Below are positions 26,688 through 34,804 of a stretch of DNA of 64,000 nt, in pieces. The number at the start of each line of letters is the position of its first letter. The stretch's first letter is position 1. The stretch lies in assembly GCA_946480475.1 (NCBI GenBank), contig CAMLJM010000012.1:1-64000 (forward strand). The letters run 5' to 3'. The notes below the pieces were generated by a model, which had not been told where the DNA came from, ran no database searches, and saw only the letters and a program-made list of their open reading frames with translations. Origin of the DNA: an uncultured Alphaproteobacteria bacterium. GTDB taxonomy: Bacteria > Pseudomonadota > Alphaproteobacteria > Micavibrionales > Micavibrionaceae. The position numbers and the translations under genes were made by a program.

Positions 26688-27429
26688 AGATGTATCCGTA
26701 ATTATTACCGGTGGCGGTTCGGGCATGGGGGCTGAGACGGCGCGTGCCTTCGCTCAGGCTGGAGCCAAAGTTATCCTATGGGATATGAATCTGGCCGCTG
26801 CAGAAGCTGTGGCCAAGGAAATTGGTGGCATCGCTATACAATGTGATGTCACTAGTGAAGAAAGCGTCAAAGCTGCTATCGCAAAATCAAGTGGTGCACG
26901 TGTTCTGGTGAACTGCGCCGGCATTCTGATCGGCAAAAGGATTGTTGGCAAGGAAGGTCCTGCTGATCTTGAACATTTCATGAAGGTCGTGAATGTCAAT
27001 CTGGTAGGCACCTATAACACGATGCGTTTGGTCGCAGGTGAAATAAGCAAGCTTGAGCCTGTAAACGATGATGGGGCGCGCGGTGTTATTATCAATGCCG
27101 CATCTATCGCAGCGTTTGAAGGGCAGATCGGGCAGGTCGCTTATAGCGCGTCCAAGGGCGGTATCGTGGGCATGACGCTGCCTGCGGCACGTGATTTGGG
27201 CAAGCTGGGCATTCGTGTTATGGCGATCGCACCGGGTGCGGTTCAAACGCCTATGATCGGTACGATTTCGCAGGAGTTGCAGGATAGCATTGCAGCGAAT
27301 ATTCCGCATCCATCCCGTATGGCGAAGCCTGATGAGTTCGCTAAGCTCGCGCTTCATATCGTCGATAACGATTATCTCAACGGCACAGTCATCCGTCTGG
27401 ATGGTGCTTCAAGACTAGCAGCAAAGTGA
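26677..27429 (+). CDS. short-chain dehydrogenase, HSD10/2-methyl-3-hydroxybutyryl-CoA dehydrogenase-like
   Basis: Short-chain dehydrogenase of 250 residues. The NAD-binding motif is TGGGSGMGAETARAFA at the N-terminus, with Asp in ILWDMNLAAAEAV favouring NAD over NADP. Then NCAGILIG, the catalytic Ser in INAASIAAFEGQIGQVAYSASKGG and the YSASK active site are seen. The GARGVIIN segment and the C-terminal PHPSRMAKPDEFAKLALHIVDNDYLNGTVIRLDG are typical of type-2 3-hydroxyacyl-CoA dehydrogenases. It follows a thiolase in the operon, fitting isoleucine degradation. Its stop codon is the first arm of a long hairpin. Confidence 0.85.
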   Translation: MKIKDVSVIITGGGSGMGAETARAFAQAGAKVILWDMNLAAAEAVAKEIGGIAIQCDVTSEESVKAAIAKSSGARVLVNCAGILIGKRIVGKEGPADLEHFMKVVNVNLVGTYNTMRLVAGEISKLEPVNDDGARGVIINAASIAAFEGQIGQVAYSASKGGIVGMTLPAARDLGKLGIRVMAIAPGAVQTPMIGTISQELQDSIAANIPHPSRMAKPDEFAKLALHIVDNDYLNGTVIRLDGASRLAAK

Positions 27430-27466
27430 CGGATTTGTTAGTGGCTTTGCCGCTTAAAAATCCGTC
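27428..27466 (+). terminator. long stem-loop directly after the HSD10-like gene
   Basis: GACGGATTT and AAATCCGTC pair exactly (9 bp), enclosing a second stem GTGGC/GCCGC with one G-T pair and a 3-base loop. It begins in the stop codon and its far arm overlaps the first copy of the dispersed repeat. There is no T run, so it may act in RNA stability or in Rho-dependent termination. Confidence 0.45.
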
Positions 27467-27490
27467 ATCCCGGCGCAGGCCGGGATCCAT
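27464..27490 (+). repeat. 27-base dispersed palindromic repeat, copy 1
   Basis: Begins GTCATCCCGGCGCAGG and ends GGGATCCAT; internally palindromic (CCCGGCGCAGGCCGGG). Elements of this kind are very common in alphaproteobacterial intergenic DNA. It ends 14 bases before the VOC gene start, so the ribosome-binding site follows it immediately. An exact inverted copy lies at 27903. Confidence 0.85.
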
Positions 27491-27504
27491 ACGAAAGGAA
27501 GTTT

Positions 27505-27897
27505 ATGCTCAATCATATGACGTTAGGTGTGCAGGATGTGGCTGTTGCCAAGAAATTCTACGATGCGGTTCTGGGGACGCTAGGTTATAAATGCGTTCAT
27601 CAAGAGTATGATGCTGATCGTCTTGCGGCTGTCGGTTATGGGCTGACGAGAGCGTTCTTCTGGGTTTGTTTGCCCCTTGATGAAAGCCAGCCTGTGGCGC
27701 CATGTAACGGTAACCATTATGCTTTTGAAGCGCAATCACAGCAGCAAGTGCATGATTTTTATAAAGCGGCTCTTGCCAATGGCGGTACGGATGAAGGCGC
27801 GCCAGGTTTGCGCCCACAGTATCATGATAAGTATTATGCAGCTTTTGTGTGCGATCCTGCGGGGCATAAAATAGAAGTTGTGTGTGGTAATAGTTAG
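27505..27897 (+). CDS. VOC-superfamily (glyoxalase/bleomycin-resistance-like) protein
   Basis: A 130-residue vicinal-oxygen-chelate fold protein, starting at ATG 27505 behind GAAAGGAAG. The N-terminal LNHMTLGVQDVAVAKKFYDAVLGTLGY carries the usual first metal-ligand His and the beta-alpha unit; the second half ends with YYAAFVCDPAGHKIEVVCG, the typical second unit with the DPxGHxIE motif. Substrate is unknown; many such proteins are lactoylglutathione-lyase-like enzymes or resistance proteins. The gene alone is framed by two inverted copies of a 27-base palindromic repeat, which is unusual. Confidence 0.85.
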   Translation: MLNHMTLGVQDVAVAKKFYDAVLGTLGYKCVHQEYDADRLAAVGYGLTRAFFWVCLPLDESQPVAPCNGNHYAFEAQSQQQVHDFYKAALANGGTDEGAPGLRPQYHDKYYAAFVCDPAGHKIEVVCGNS

Positions 27898-27902
27898 ATT
27901 GA

Positions 27903-27929
27903 ATGGATCCCGGCCTGCGCCGGGATGAC
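27903..27929 (-). repeat. 27-base dispersed palindromic repeat, copy 2 (exact inverted copy)
   Basis: The exact reverse complement of the copy at 27464-27490. It begins 5 bases after the VOC stop codon and ends 11 bases before the prpB start, so it may also form a hairpin acting as the VOC terminator. Both copies together form a 467-base unit with inverted ends. Confidence 0.85.
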
Positions 27930-27940
27930 AAGAGGTAAAT

Positions 27941-28804
27941 ATGGATACGCGAGCTGAAAAATTACTGGATGCAATCAGGATAGAGAAGCCTTTGCAAATT
28001 GTAGGGGCTATTAATGCATTCTCTGCGCTGATGGCGCAGCGTGCCGGGTTTAAGGCGCTTTATCTGTCGGGTGCTGGTGTGGCAAATGCCTCATTCGGCA
28101 TGCCGGACCTGGCGATTACCACGATGAATGATGTAGTTGAGGATGCGCGCCGTATTACAGGTCGCGTTGATTTACCGTTGCTGGTTGATATTGATACCGG
28201 TTGGGGCGGGGCATTCAACATTGACCGTACCGTGCGCGAGTTTGAGCGTGCCGGTGTGGCCTGTGTACATATTGAAGATCAGGTAAGTCAAAAACGTTGC
28301 GGTCACCGTCCGGGTAAAGAACTGGTCGATAAGTTTGAAATGGGTGACCGTGTGAAGGCGGCTGTAGATGCCCGTTCAGATCTGCTGATTATGGCTCGGA
28401 CCGATGCCTTGGCTGGTGAGGGACTGGATGGTGTGATCGAGCGTTGTGTCCATTACGTTGAATGCGGTGCCGATATGATCTTCGCGGAGGCGATGACTGA
28501 TCTTTCCCACTATCAGAAAATCAAGGATGCTGTGAAAGTGCCTTTGTTGGCGAACCTTACAGAGTTTGGCAAGACGGATTATTACACAACGGAGCAGCTT
28601 GGCAAGGTGGGTGTCGATATGGCGCTTTATCCGCTTTCGGCTTTCCGGGCGATGTCACGAGCTGCAGAAAATGTATATACCTCCATCCGTAAGGATGGCA
28701 CGCAAAAAGCTGTTGTCGATACGATGCAGACCAGGGAAGAGCTGTATCAGGTTCTTGACTATTATGAATATGAGAAAAAGCTGGATGAACTCTTTTCTAA
28801 ATAA
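27941..28804 (+). CDS. prpB: 2-methylisocitrate lyase
   Basis: Isocitrate-lyase-superfamily enzyme of 287 residues that splits 2-methylisocitrate to pyruvate and succinate, the last step of the methylcitrate cycle. The active-site region [20 protein letters not shown] contains the catalytic Cys in KRCGH; the metal region [13 protein letters not shown] and the [11 protein letters not shown] segment with its binding Arg-Thr-Asp are intact. PrpC and PrpD genes at 29735 and 33361 support the role. It starts behind AGAGGTAA right after the repeat and ends in a clear terminator. Confidence 0.92.
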   Translation: MDTRAEKLLDAIRIEKPLQIVGAINAFSALMAQRAGFKALYLSGAGVANASFGMPDLAITTMNDVVEDARRITGRVDLPLLVDIDTGWGGAFNIDRTVREFERAGVACVHIEDQVSQKRCGHRPGKELVDKFEMGDRVKAAVDARSDLLIMARTDALAGEGLDGVIERCVHYVECGADMIFAEAMTDLSHYQKIKDAVKVPLLANLTEFGKTDYYTTEQLGKVGVDMALYPLSAFRAMSRAAENVYTSIRKDGTQKAVVDTMQTREELYQVLDYYEYEKKLDELFSK

Positions 28805-28808
28805 AATA

Positions 28809-28838
28809 AAGGCCGGAGTTTCCCGGCCTTCTTATTCT
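28809..28838 (+). terminator. Rho-independent terminator after prpB
   Basis: AAGGCCGG pairs with CCGGCCTT around a six-base loop and is followed by CTTATTCTTATTTT. It lies 5 bases after the prpB stop codon and touches the end of the converging hypothetical gene. Confidence 0.75.
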
Positions 28839-29173
28839 TATTTTCCGCGTTGCAGCCCTGTGTTTGGCGTGGGTGCTTCAGGTTGCGGGCCTGAGGAATC
28901 AGTGGCGCGCCAGGATTCATCTATGATTGTTTGTATAGTAGCATCCGCACGTGGTGTCAGGTTCAGTACGCGGCTTGATTGACCTGCTATATGAATTTCG
29001 CATTGACGTGGTGCAGCTAGTACATCAAGTGATTGTGGCGTGCCTAAAGTGATTCCAACTACAGCGCCATGATCGGGCAAGGTAGATGAACCTGTACGCG
29101 CTTCACCCATGACTATTTCTGTTTCAGCAAGCAGTTTGGCGGCATTTTGCGATGTTGCATAAGCGCGTTGCAT
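28838..29173 (-). CDS. hypothetical protein
   Basis: A 111-residue soluble protein I do not recognise, from ATG 29173 behind a strong GAGGAGAGAAAA site. The start MQRAYATSQNAAKLLAETE is helical. The middle shows beta-rich alternation (GAVVGITLG, CEIHIAG), and the end is a proline-rich tail. The good ribosome-binding site argues for a real gene. It is followed by the shared terminator with prpB. No function can be assigned. Confidence 0.6.
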   Translation of the reverse strand: MQRAYATSQNAAKLLAETEIVMGEARTGSSTLPDHGAVVGITLGTPQSLDVLAAPRQCEIHIAGQSSRVLNLTPRADATIQTIIDESWRATDSSGPQPEAPTPNTGLQRGK

Positions 29174-29191
29174 TTTTCTCTCCTCTAAACT

Positions 29192-29617
29192 CTATCGTCT
29201 GACAATCAGATTAACGGCATGGACCAGTTTCTGATCATTAGCGGACTCCAGTCTTTTTTGTCCTTTACGAGTAACCAGTAAAACTCTTTTTGCGTTCTCA
29301 AAATCGATAGTGTGGGCTTCAGGTATATCCAGTTTCAATTCGGCAATTGCGCCGCCCATCTGGACAATTCCTAATTTCTTTGTTTCGGCATCCCATTCCA
29401 GCCAGGAGGGAATGTCCGAGAAGAAGAAGTCGACAGAGAGAACGATCCTGTCATCTTCTTGTAATAACAACGCATCAGCCCCCAAAGGTCCATGAAATCC
29501 TTCATCTTCTTTCAGAAGGCTTTTGGGTACGGCCTCGGAAGGTAAAACCTCATTTTTCCTGCCCTTTAATAGGTAGCGGCAAAAGGTTAAGATTTTATTG
29601 AAAATACCGAGAATCAT
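29192..29617 (-). CDS. hypothetical protein
   Basis: A 141-residue protein with a short hydrophobic/basic N-terminus (MILGIFNKILTFCRYLLKGRK) that may bind the membrane, followed by an acidic soluble domain containing FFFSDIPSWLEWD and a C-terminal VLLVTRKGQKRLE. I do not recognise the family. It lies 18 bases upstream of the previous hypothetical gene on the same strand, so the two are probably one transcript within the scattered methylcitrate genes. Confidence 0.55.
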   Translation of the reverse strand: MILGIFNKILTFCRYLLKGRKNEVLPSEAVPKSLLKEDEGFHGPLGADALLLQEDDRIVLSVDFFFSDIPSWLEWDAETKKLGIVQMGGAIAELKLDIPEAHTIDFENAKRVLLVTRKGQKRLESANDQKLVHAVNLIVRR

Positions 29618-29734
29618 GGCAACCAGCAGAAAACAGAGAAAAACGAAGGGGAGAACGCATAGAACTACTCTAGGATATTGGGTGAAGTCGCTCTAATCTT
29701 CAAATGATTTTTATATTTTAAAAATGAGGTCGAA

Positions 29735-30886
29735 ATGACAGGGAATACAGCAGTTGCCACGGTTGCCAATACAAAGAAGAAAACGGGGGGACTTGCAGGC
29801 GTTGTAGCCGGAGAAACAAAGATTTCTGCTGCCGGTGGTGCGCATACACTGGAGTACCGTGGTTATTCCATTTACGAGCTGGCAGAGCATGCCGAATTTG
29901 AAGAGGTGGCTTACCTGTTGCTGTATGGGGAACTGCCGACGGCACGTCAACTGAAGCATTATAAAGGCAACTTGAAGAACCAGCGTGATTTGCCCGCAGC
30001 GTTGAAGTCAGTGCTTGAACTGATCCCTGCGGATGCCCACCCGATGGATGTGATGCGTACAGCTACATCTTTCCTGGGTAATCTGGAACCCGAAGCCAAG
30101 AACCATGACCAGCTGGCCGTGACCAACAGGTTGCTGGCGGTATATCCTGCCGTGCTGGCTTATTGGTGGCATTTCACGCGTCATGGCAAGCGCATTAGTT
30201 GCACTACCGATTCTGAAGGTATTGCCGATCATTTCCTGATGTTGTTGCATGGGAAAACGCCATCACCCCTTCATATAAAGGCGATGAATGTATCGCTCAT
30301 CCTGTATGCTGAACATGAGTTCAATGCTTCGACATTTACGGCGCGTACAATCACATCGACGATGGCGGATATTTATTCGGCTGTCACAGGGGCAATTGGT
30401 GCGTTGCGTGGTCCGTTGCATGGCGGCGCCAACGAAGCCGCGATGGAATTGATTGGGAAATATGCAACACCCGAAGAAGCTGTTGCTGGCGTCAAGCAGA
30501 TGATGGCAGAGAAGCAATTGATTATGGGTTTTGGCCACCGTGTCTACACCGAAGCTGATCCACGTAATGTTGTGATTAAATCATGGTCCAAGAAACTGGC
30601 TGATGATGCTGGCAATAAGAGTTTGTATCCGGTTTCAGAAGCGATTGAGAAATTGATGTGGGATGAAAAACATTTATTCCCGAACCTCGATTTCTATTCA
30701 GCGTCCAGTTACCATTTCATGGGTATTCCGACCCCGATGTTCACACCGATCTTTGTAATGTCGCGCATTACGGGATGGGCGGCGCATATCTTCGAACAAC
30801 GCAGCAATAACAAGCTTATTCGTCCGAATGCCGATTATACAGGGCCGGATACACGCAAATTCGTGCCCGTCGATCAGCGAGGATAG
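29735..30886 (+). CDS. prpC: 2-methylcitrate synthase
   Basis: Citrate-synthase-family enzyme of 383 residues that condenses propionyl-CoA with oxaloacetate. The N-terminus GLAGVVAGETKIS with YRGYSIYELAEHAEFEEVAYLLLYGELP is typical of PrpC-type, short citrate synthases. The active-site His lies in GPLHGGANEAAM, the second His in GFGHRVY and the Asp in LDFYSASSYHFMGIP. Size and the PrpC-like start separate it from the longer housekeeping GltA. It is followed by a MarC gene six bases downstream. PrpB and PrpD lie on either side. Confidence 0.9.
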   Translation: MTGNTAVATVANTKKKTGGLAGVVAGETKISAAGGAHTLEYRGYSIYELAEHAEFEEVAYLLLYGELPTARQLKHYKGNLKNQRDLPAALKSVLELIPADAHPMDVMRTATSFLGNLEPEAKNHDQLAVTNRLLAVYPAVLAYWWHFTRHGKRISCTTDSEGIADHFLMLLHGKTPSPLHIKAMNVSLILYAEHEFNASTFTARTITSTMADIYSAVTGAIGALRGPLHGGANEAAMELIGKYATPEEAVAGVKQMMAEKQLIMGFGHRVYTEADPRNVVIKSWSKKLADDAGNKSLYPVSEAIEKLMWDEKHLFPNLDFYSASSYHFMGIPTPMFTPIFVMSRITGWAAHIFEQRSNNKLIRPNADYTGPDTRKFVPVDQRG

Positions 30887-30892
30887 CCTGCT

Positions 30893-31552
30893 TTGAGTTA
30901 CGAGCTTTTTATCTCTGCGTTCGTCAGTCTGTTTGTTGTAGTTGATCCCTTCGGTACGGCGGCGGTATTTGCTGTCCTGACCAAAGCGATGACGGCGCCC
31001 GAGAAAAGGAAGATTGCAATTAAGGCAGTGCTGATTGCTGTCAGTATCATGCTGGTGTTCAGTGTAGTAGGCAGGGCGCTTCTGGACTATATGCATATAT
31101 CATTGCCGGCATTTCGGGTCGCTGGCGGATTGCTTTTGTTTGTGACGGCATTCCGTATGATCATGGGATTTCATGATGAAGACCAGATCAACTCCGAGAA
31201 AAGCGCTTATAAGGATCGCAGCAGTATCGCGGTGTTCCCTCTGGCTATTCCTTTGCTGGCAGGGCCAGGCGTGATGACGGCTGTCATCATGTTTTCGACG
31301 GCAGCGCATGATATGCTCAGCCATATACAAGTGACGGCTGCTATTATTATTGTGCAGGTCGTGGCTCTGATTAGTTTGCTTGGGGCATCGAGACTTTCAA
31401 GTTTTTTTGGTTCAACAGGAAACAGTATTATTGCCCGTATCATGGGTATTCTGCTGGCAGCTATGGCGGTACAATTTATGGCTGACGGTATAACAGAACT
31501 TTTCCACTTACGGGATTTCCCCGCAGCTATACCCGATGTTATGGCTGGCTGA
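30893..31552 (+). CDS. MarC-family integral membrane protein
   Basis: A 219-residue membrane protein with six predicted helices, starting at TTG 30893 shortly after the prpC stop. Family marks are FVSLFVVVDPFGTAAVFAVLT in the first helix and AIPLLAGPGVMTAVIMF in the middle, the two conserved MarC/NAAT segments, and the C-terminal NSIIARIMGILLAAMAVQFMADGI. MarC-family proteins have no firmly established transport substrate. It is likely cotranscribed with prpC. The gene end overlaps a minus-strand hypothetical gene by 14 bases. Confidence 0.85.
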   Translation: MSYELFISAFVSLFVVVDPFGTAAVFAVLTKAMTAPEKRKIAIKAVLIAVSIMLVFSVVGRALLDYMHISLPAFRVAGGLLLFVTAFRMIMGFHDEDQINSEKSAYKDRSSIAVFPLAIPLLAGPGVMTAVIMFSTAAHDMLSHIQVTAAIIIVQVVALISLLGASRLSSFFGSTGNSIIARIMGILLAAMAVQFMADGITELFHLRDFPAAIPDVMAG

Positions 31553-31853
31553 CTGGCAGAGGATTATAAGCCGCTGCAATGTCGGCGTTGTTCACATCGC
31601 TATGTGTATATGGTACCAGACGAATGGTATCTCTGAAGGCGCTCCGCAGCTCCGTGAAGGGGATATCCGGCATATCTTTTGATTTGTGTACCAGTATGGC
31701 GCGCAGATCATTGAAGGTAAGTGAAAGCTTATCGCCAGCCTCATTATAAAAATCAGCAATGGGGTACCCCGGATTAGAAGGGATGCTTCCACTTGGTAAT
31801 GGTGGTGGCGCTGGCGGAATAATCAGCGCGGATTTTTTATATCTATAAGACAT
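31539..31853 (-). CDS. hypothetical protein with proline-rich start
   Basis: A 104-residue protein beginning MSYRYKKSALIIPPAPPPLP, rich in proline for the first 30 residues, then a compact stretch with DKLSLTFNDLRAIL and FTELRSAFRDTIRL that looks helical. It is not recognised and has no membrane segment. It converges on the MarC gene with a small overlap. A real but uncharacterised small gene is more likely than chance because of its normal composition. Confidence 0.5.
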   Translation of the reverse strand: MSYRYKKSALIIPPAPPPLPSGSIPSNPGYPIADFYNEAGDKLSLTFNDLRAILVHKSKDMPDIPFTELRSAFRDTIRLVPYTHSDVNNADIAAAYNPLPVSQP

Positions 31854-31916
31854 TACACACCTATTATTATTACTTTAGCTATAAACATTCTGGGTGCGCA
31901 CTGTCAAATTTGGATC

Positions 31917-31943
31917 AAAACCGGGAAGAATTAATCTTCCCGG
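31917..31943 (-). terminator. Rho-independent terminator of the first 49-residue gene
   Basis: CCGGGAAGA and TCTTCCCGG form a perfect 9-bp stem with a five-base loop; read on the minus strand it ends in TTTTGA. It lies 9 bases after the stop codon at 31953. Confidence 0.75.
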
Positions 31944-31952
31944 CCTCATTGT

Positions 31953-32102
31953 TTAACAACCGCAGTTGTCTTTACCCTTCGTATTATCAGGGTTAATTTT
32001 GTTCGCTTCGCGCGTTTTTGCCGGATTTTTTGGCAGATCAGCGTCTTTATCGCTTACGCGGTCTTTGTTATTTGTGTTGGTGTTTTGTTGCGGATTAACC
32101 AT
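31953..32102 (-). CDS. 49-residue hydrophilic, probably disordered protein (copy A)
   Basis: A small gene with a strong GGAGATGAAAA site before its ATG and its own terminator. The product is almost wholly polar (Asn, Lys, Asp, Thr) with no hydrophobic core, and ends in DNCGC. The segment NTNNKDRVSDKDAD resembles NTNDKSQVADKDAK of the neighbouring gene at 32238, which is also exactly 49 residues, so the two look like paralogues. Such proteins resemble small stress-induced disordered proteins, but I know no named family for it. Confidence 0.7.
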   Translation of the reverse strand: MVNPQQNTNTNNKDRVSDKDADLPKNPAKTREANKINPDNTKGKDNCGC

Positions 32103-32180
32103 TTTTCATCTCCTTCAAGATTTTCACTGCTAGGTAAACGAGTCATCCCTTATCTTGTTCCACATCTACGGAAAATGAAT

Positions 32181-32216
32181 GCAAAAGACCGGGAAATCGT
32201 CGGATTTCCCGGTCTT
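32181..32216 (-). terminator. Rho-independent terminator of the second 49-residue gene
   Basis: A 14-bp perfect stem (AAGACCGGGAAATC with GATTTCCCGGTCTT) around GTCG, followed on the minus strand by TTTTGC. It resembles the terminator of copy A, as if gene and terminator were duplicated together. Confidence 0.8.
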
Positions 32217-32237
32217 CGCATGATCGGATGGGTCGGA

Positions 32238-32387
32238 TTAACGACGATCCTGACGCTCTGTCGAAGATTGACGATCGCGGTCAGGCTGACCCTGTGTACG
32301 TGATTTTTGATCCTGGTTGCCTGTTTTTTGTTTTGCGTCTTTATCAGCAACTTGAGATTTGTCGTTGGTGTTATTACGGTCTTGCAT
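32238..32387 (-). CDS. 49-residue hydrophilic, probably disordered protein (copy B)
   Basis: Starts at ATG 32387 behind AAAGGAGAGAAAA (a longer frame to 32444 has no support). The 49-residue product is extremely polar: Gln, Asp, Arg, Asn and Ser with no aromatic residue. It is the tandem partner of the gene at 31953, with the same length, strand, ribosome-binding style and similar internal motif NTNDKSQVADKDAK. The C-terminus is arginine-rich instead of cysteine-containing. Function is unknown; a nucleic-acid- or stress-related disordered protein is only a guess. Confidence 0.7.
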   Translation of the reverse strand: MQDRNNTNDKSQVADKDAKQKTGNQDQKSRTQGQPDRDRQSSTERQDRR

Positions 32388-32524
32388 TTTTCTCTCCTTT
32401 AAGAGGTTAAGCCAGCACGCCTCATGGCGGGGGCGCTGAACCAACCAAAGAGATCAAAGCAGGTTCCTGCATTTTTTTTTAAAAAAGAAGTTGCCCTAAC
32501 GCGTCTTTAACTTAAGTAGTTAGA

Positions 32525-33247
32525 TCAAGTTTTATGCGGGCTGTGCAAGGCAAATTTCGCAATTGCGAGAAGATCGTATATTTTTTGCGCCACATCATCC
32601 ATGTGTGTAAAAACTATATTTGCGCCTGCATCGCTCAGTGTCTTGCTGTAATCGTGCTGGCGATGCGTGCCACCAGCATAACCAATTACATACATACCTG
32701 CTGCTTTGCCTGCTTGAACGCCTGTAGGGCTGTCTTCAACAACGATGCATTCAGCAGGATCATCAATGCCGATTTTTTTCATGGCATGTAAAAAAAGATC
32801 GGGTGCCGGCTTGGGTATGCCACCACAGTCATCTTTGTTATAAACATGTGGCAGTACATGATTATAAAGTTCAACTTTTTCAAGTTTGCGACGCAGTGAT
32901 TCATGTTCACCGTTGGATGCCACAGCAATAGGAATATCTGCATCTTTCAATGAGCGGATCAGATCACCTGCGCCTTCGACTTCCCTCAGCAAGTTCGCCA
33001 CCTGATAGCGATAGTTCTCTTTCAGTTTGACCTGAAAATCAGAGGGCAGGGGTTTGCCGGTTTGCTTGAGGGCTTCCTCATTCATGCGTATCAGAAAAGC
33101 GGCACCCGTTTGACCAGACATAAGGGCGGCATATTCCTGCGGCGTATATTTCAGGCCGAATTGCGCCAGGAAGGGGGCGTCATGCAATACAGCGGTTTCC
33201 TCACTGTTAACCAATACCCCGTCATTATCAAATATCACCGCTTTCAT
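32525..33247 (-). CDS. HAD-superfamily phosphatase (beta-phosphoglucomutase/phosphoglycolate phosphatase-like)
   Basis: A 240-residue HAD hydrolase of subclass I. The nucleophile motif is FDNDGVLVNSEE (both Asp present, Asn for the usual Met/Leu), motif II is AVASNGEH, motif III Lys is in KPAPDLFLHAMKKIG and motif IV is VVEDSPTGVQAGKAAGM. The helical cap lies between residues 18 and 85. Substrate is probably a sugar phosphate or phosphoglycolate. It is a monocistronic minus-strand gene between the 49-residue genes and prpD. Confidence 0.87.
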   Translation of the reverse strand: MKAVIFDNDGVLVNSEETAVLHDAPFLAQFGLKYTPQEYAALMSGQTGAAFLIRMNEEALKQTGKPLPSDFQVKLKENYRYQVANLLREVEGAGDLIRSLKDADIPIAVASNGEHESLRRKLEKVELYNHVLPHVYNKDDCGGIPKPAPDLFLHAMKKIGIDDPAECIVVEDSPTGVQAGKAAGMYVIGYAGGTHRQHDYSKTLSDAGANIVFTHMDDVAQKIYDLLAIAKFALHSPHKT

Positions 33248-33360
33248 AGGTGGATGTTATGACATATTTACCTGTGTGTACAGTATGGCAGCCGCATGAC
33301 AGGTCCTTTTAAATACTCTAATCTTTATGCAGTCGTTTTAAAAAATCGCAGGGGAATAAA

Positions 33361-34794
33361 ATGGGTTCAGCCGCGCACGCACATAATGTCGATCTCAACA
33401 ACCGTCCAGAGCCAGACAAGGTTCTGACCGATATTGCTGACTATGTGACAGGTTACAAGATCGCGAGCGAGGAGGCTTATCGTACGGCTCGTTACTGTCT
33501 GATGGATACGCTGGCCTGCGGGATCATGGCGTTGCAATTCCCGGCTTGCGTCAAGATGCTGGGGCCGATTGTTCCCGGCACTGTTGTTCCTAATGGCGTA
33601 AAAGTGCCGGGCCGCCCGGATGTGCTTGACCCTGTGAAGGGTGCTTTCGATATTGGCTGTATGGTCCGCTGGTTGGATTTCAATGATACATGGCTGGCGG
33701 CGGAATGGGGACACCCGTCGGATAACCTCGGCGCCATTCTGGCTGTGGCTCAGACAAAACCTGATATGACGATGAAAGATGTGCTAACTGCGATGATCAA
33801 GGCACATGAGATTCAGGGCTGTCTGGCGCTTGAGAATTCGTTCAACAAGGTTGGCCTCGATCACGTTGTACTGGTCAAGGTGGCATCTACCGCCGTCGCG
33901 TCACAAATGATGGGTGGCAATTACAACCAGATCGTTGATGCGCTTTCGCATGCTTGGGTGGATGGACAATCACTTCGCACTTATCGTCATGCTCCGAATG
34001 CGGGTCCGCGTAAATCGTGGGCGGCTGGCGATGCGACTTCGCGGGCTGTGCGTCTGGCACAAATCGTGGTGGAGCAGGGGCAGATCGGTTATCCCGGTGT
34101 GCTGACTGCACCAAAATGGGGTTTCTACGATGTGCTGTTTAAGGGTAACGAATTTAAATTTCAGCGCCCTTACGGTTCCTATGTCATGGAACAAATCCTG
34201 TTCAAGATTTCATTCCCCGCAGAATTTCATTCGCAAACCGCTGTGGAAGCTGCCGTAAGACTGCACAGCCAAGTCAAAGACCGCCTGAACAATATCGAGA
34301 AAATCGTATTGACGACACACGAAGCCGCCATCCGCATCATTTCCAAGACAGGTCCGTTGCATAACCCAGCTGACCGCGATCACTGCCTGCAATATATGGT
34401 GGCTGTGCCGCTGATTAAGGGCAATCTTGTGGCGGAAGATTACGAAGATGACGTTGCGGCTGACCCACGCATCCAGATGTTGCGCGATAAAATGGAAGTG
34501 GTAGAAGATAAACGCTATAGCGCTGAATATCATGAACCGGATAAACGCAGCATTGCGAATGCTGTGCAGATATTCTTTAAAGATGGGGCAAAAACTGAGA
34601 AGGTGGAGATCGAATACCCGATCGGCCACCGCCGTCGCCGCGCCGATGGTATTCCACTGCTGGAGGCGAAGTTCGAAGCGGCCCTGAAAAATCATTATAA
34701 AGCTGATCAAGTGCAGAGAATTATTGATATTTGCAGCGATCAGAAAAGGCTGGAAGCAATGAAGGTCAGCGAGTTTATGAGAGCCTGGATATAG
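33361..34794 (+). CDS. prpD: 2-methylcitrate dehydratase
   Basis: MmgE/PrpD-family dehydratase of 477 residues, which turns 2-methylcitrate into 2-methyl-cis-aconitate. Recognisable parts are [41 protein letters not shown], the basic [21 protein letters not shown] region and the C-terminal [25 protein letters not shown]. The length fits true PrpD. No acnD or prpF is visible, so hydration to methylisocitrate would need a general aconitase elsewhere. A small membrane-protein gene follows 10 bases later. Confidence 0.92.
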   Translation: MGSAAHAHNVDLNNRPEPDKVLTDIADYVTGYKIASEEAYRTARYCLMDTLACGIMALQFPACVKMLGPIVPGTVVPNGVKVPGRPDVLDPVKGAFDIGCMVRWLDFNDTWLAAEWGHPSDNLGAILAVAQTKPDMTMKDVLTAMIKAHEIQGCLALENSFNKVGLDHVVLVKVASTAVASQMMGGNYNQIVDALSHAWVDGQSLRTYRHAPNAGPRKSWAAGDATSRAVRLAQIVVEQGQIGYPGVLTAPKWGFYDVLFKGNEFKFQRPYGSYVMEQILFKISFPAEFHSQTAVEAAVRLHSQVKDRLNNIEKIVLTTHEAAIRIISKTGPLHNPADRDHCLQYMVAVPLIKGNLVAEDYEDDVAADPRIQMLRDKMEVVEDKRYSAEYHEPDKRSIANAVQIFFKDGAKTEKVEIEYPIGHRRRRADGIPLLEAKFEAALKNHYKADQVQRIIDICSDQKRLEAMKVSEFMRAWI

Positions 34795-34804
34795 GGGAAT
34801 TATC

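Noticed and set aside
27464..27929. Insertion sequence or MITE carrying the VOC gene
   Set aside because: No transposase and no target-site duplication is seen, and the 27-base ends are themselves palindromic units common as single dispersed repeats; kept as a finding about placement only.
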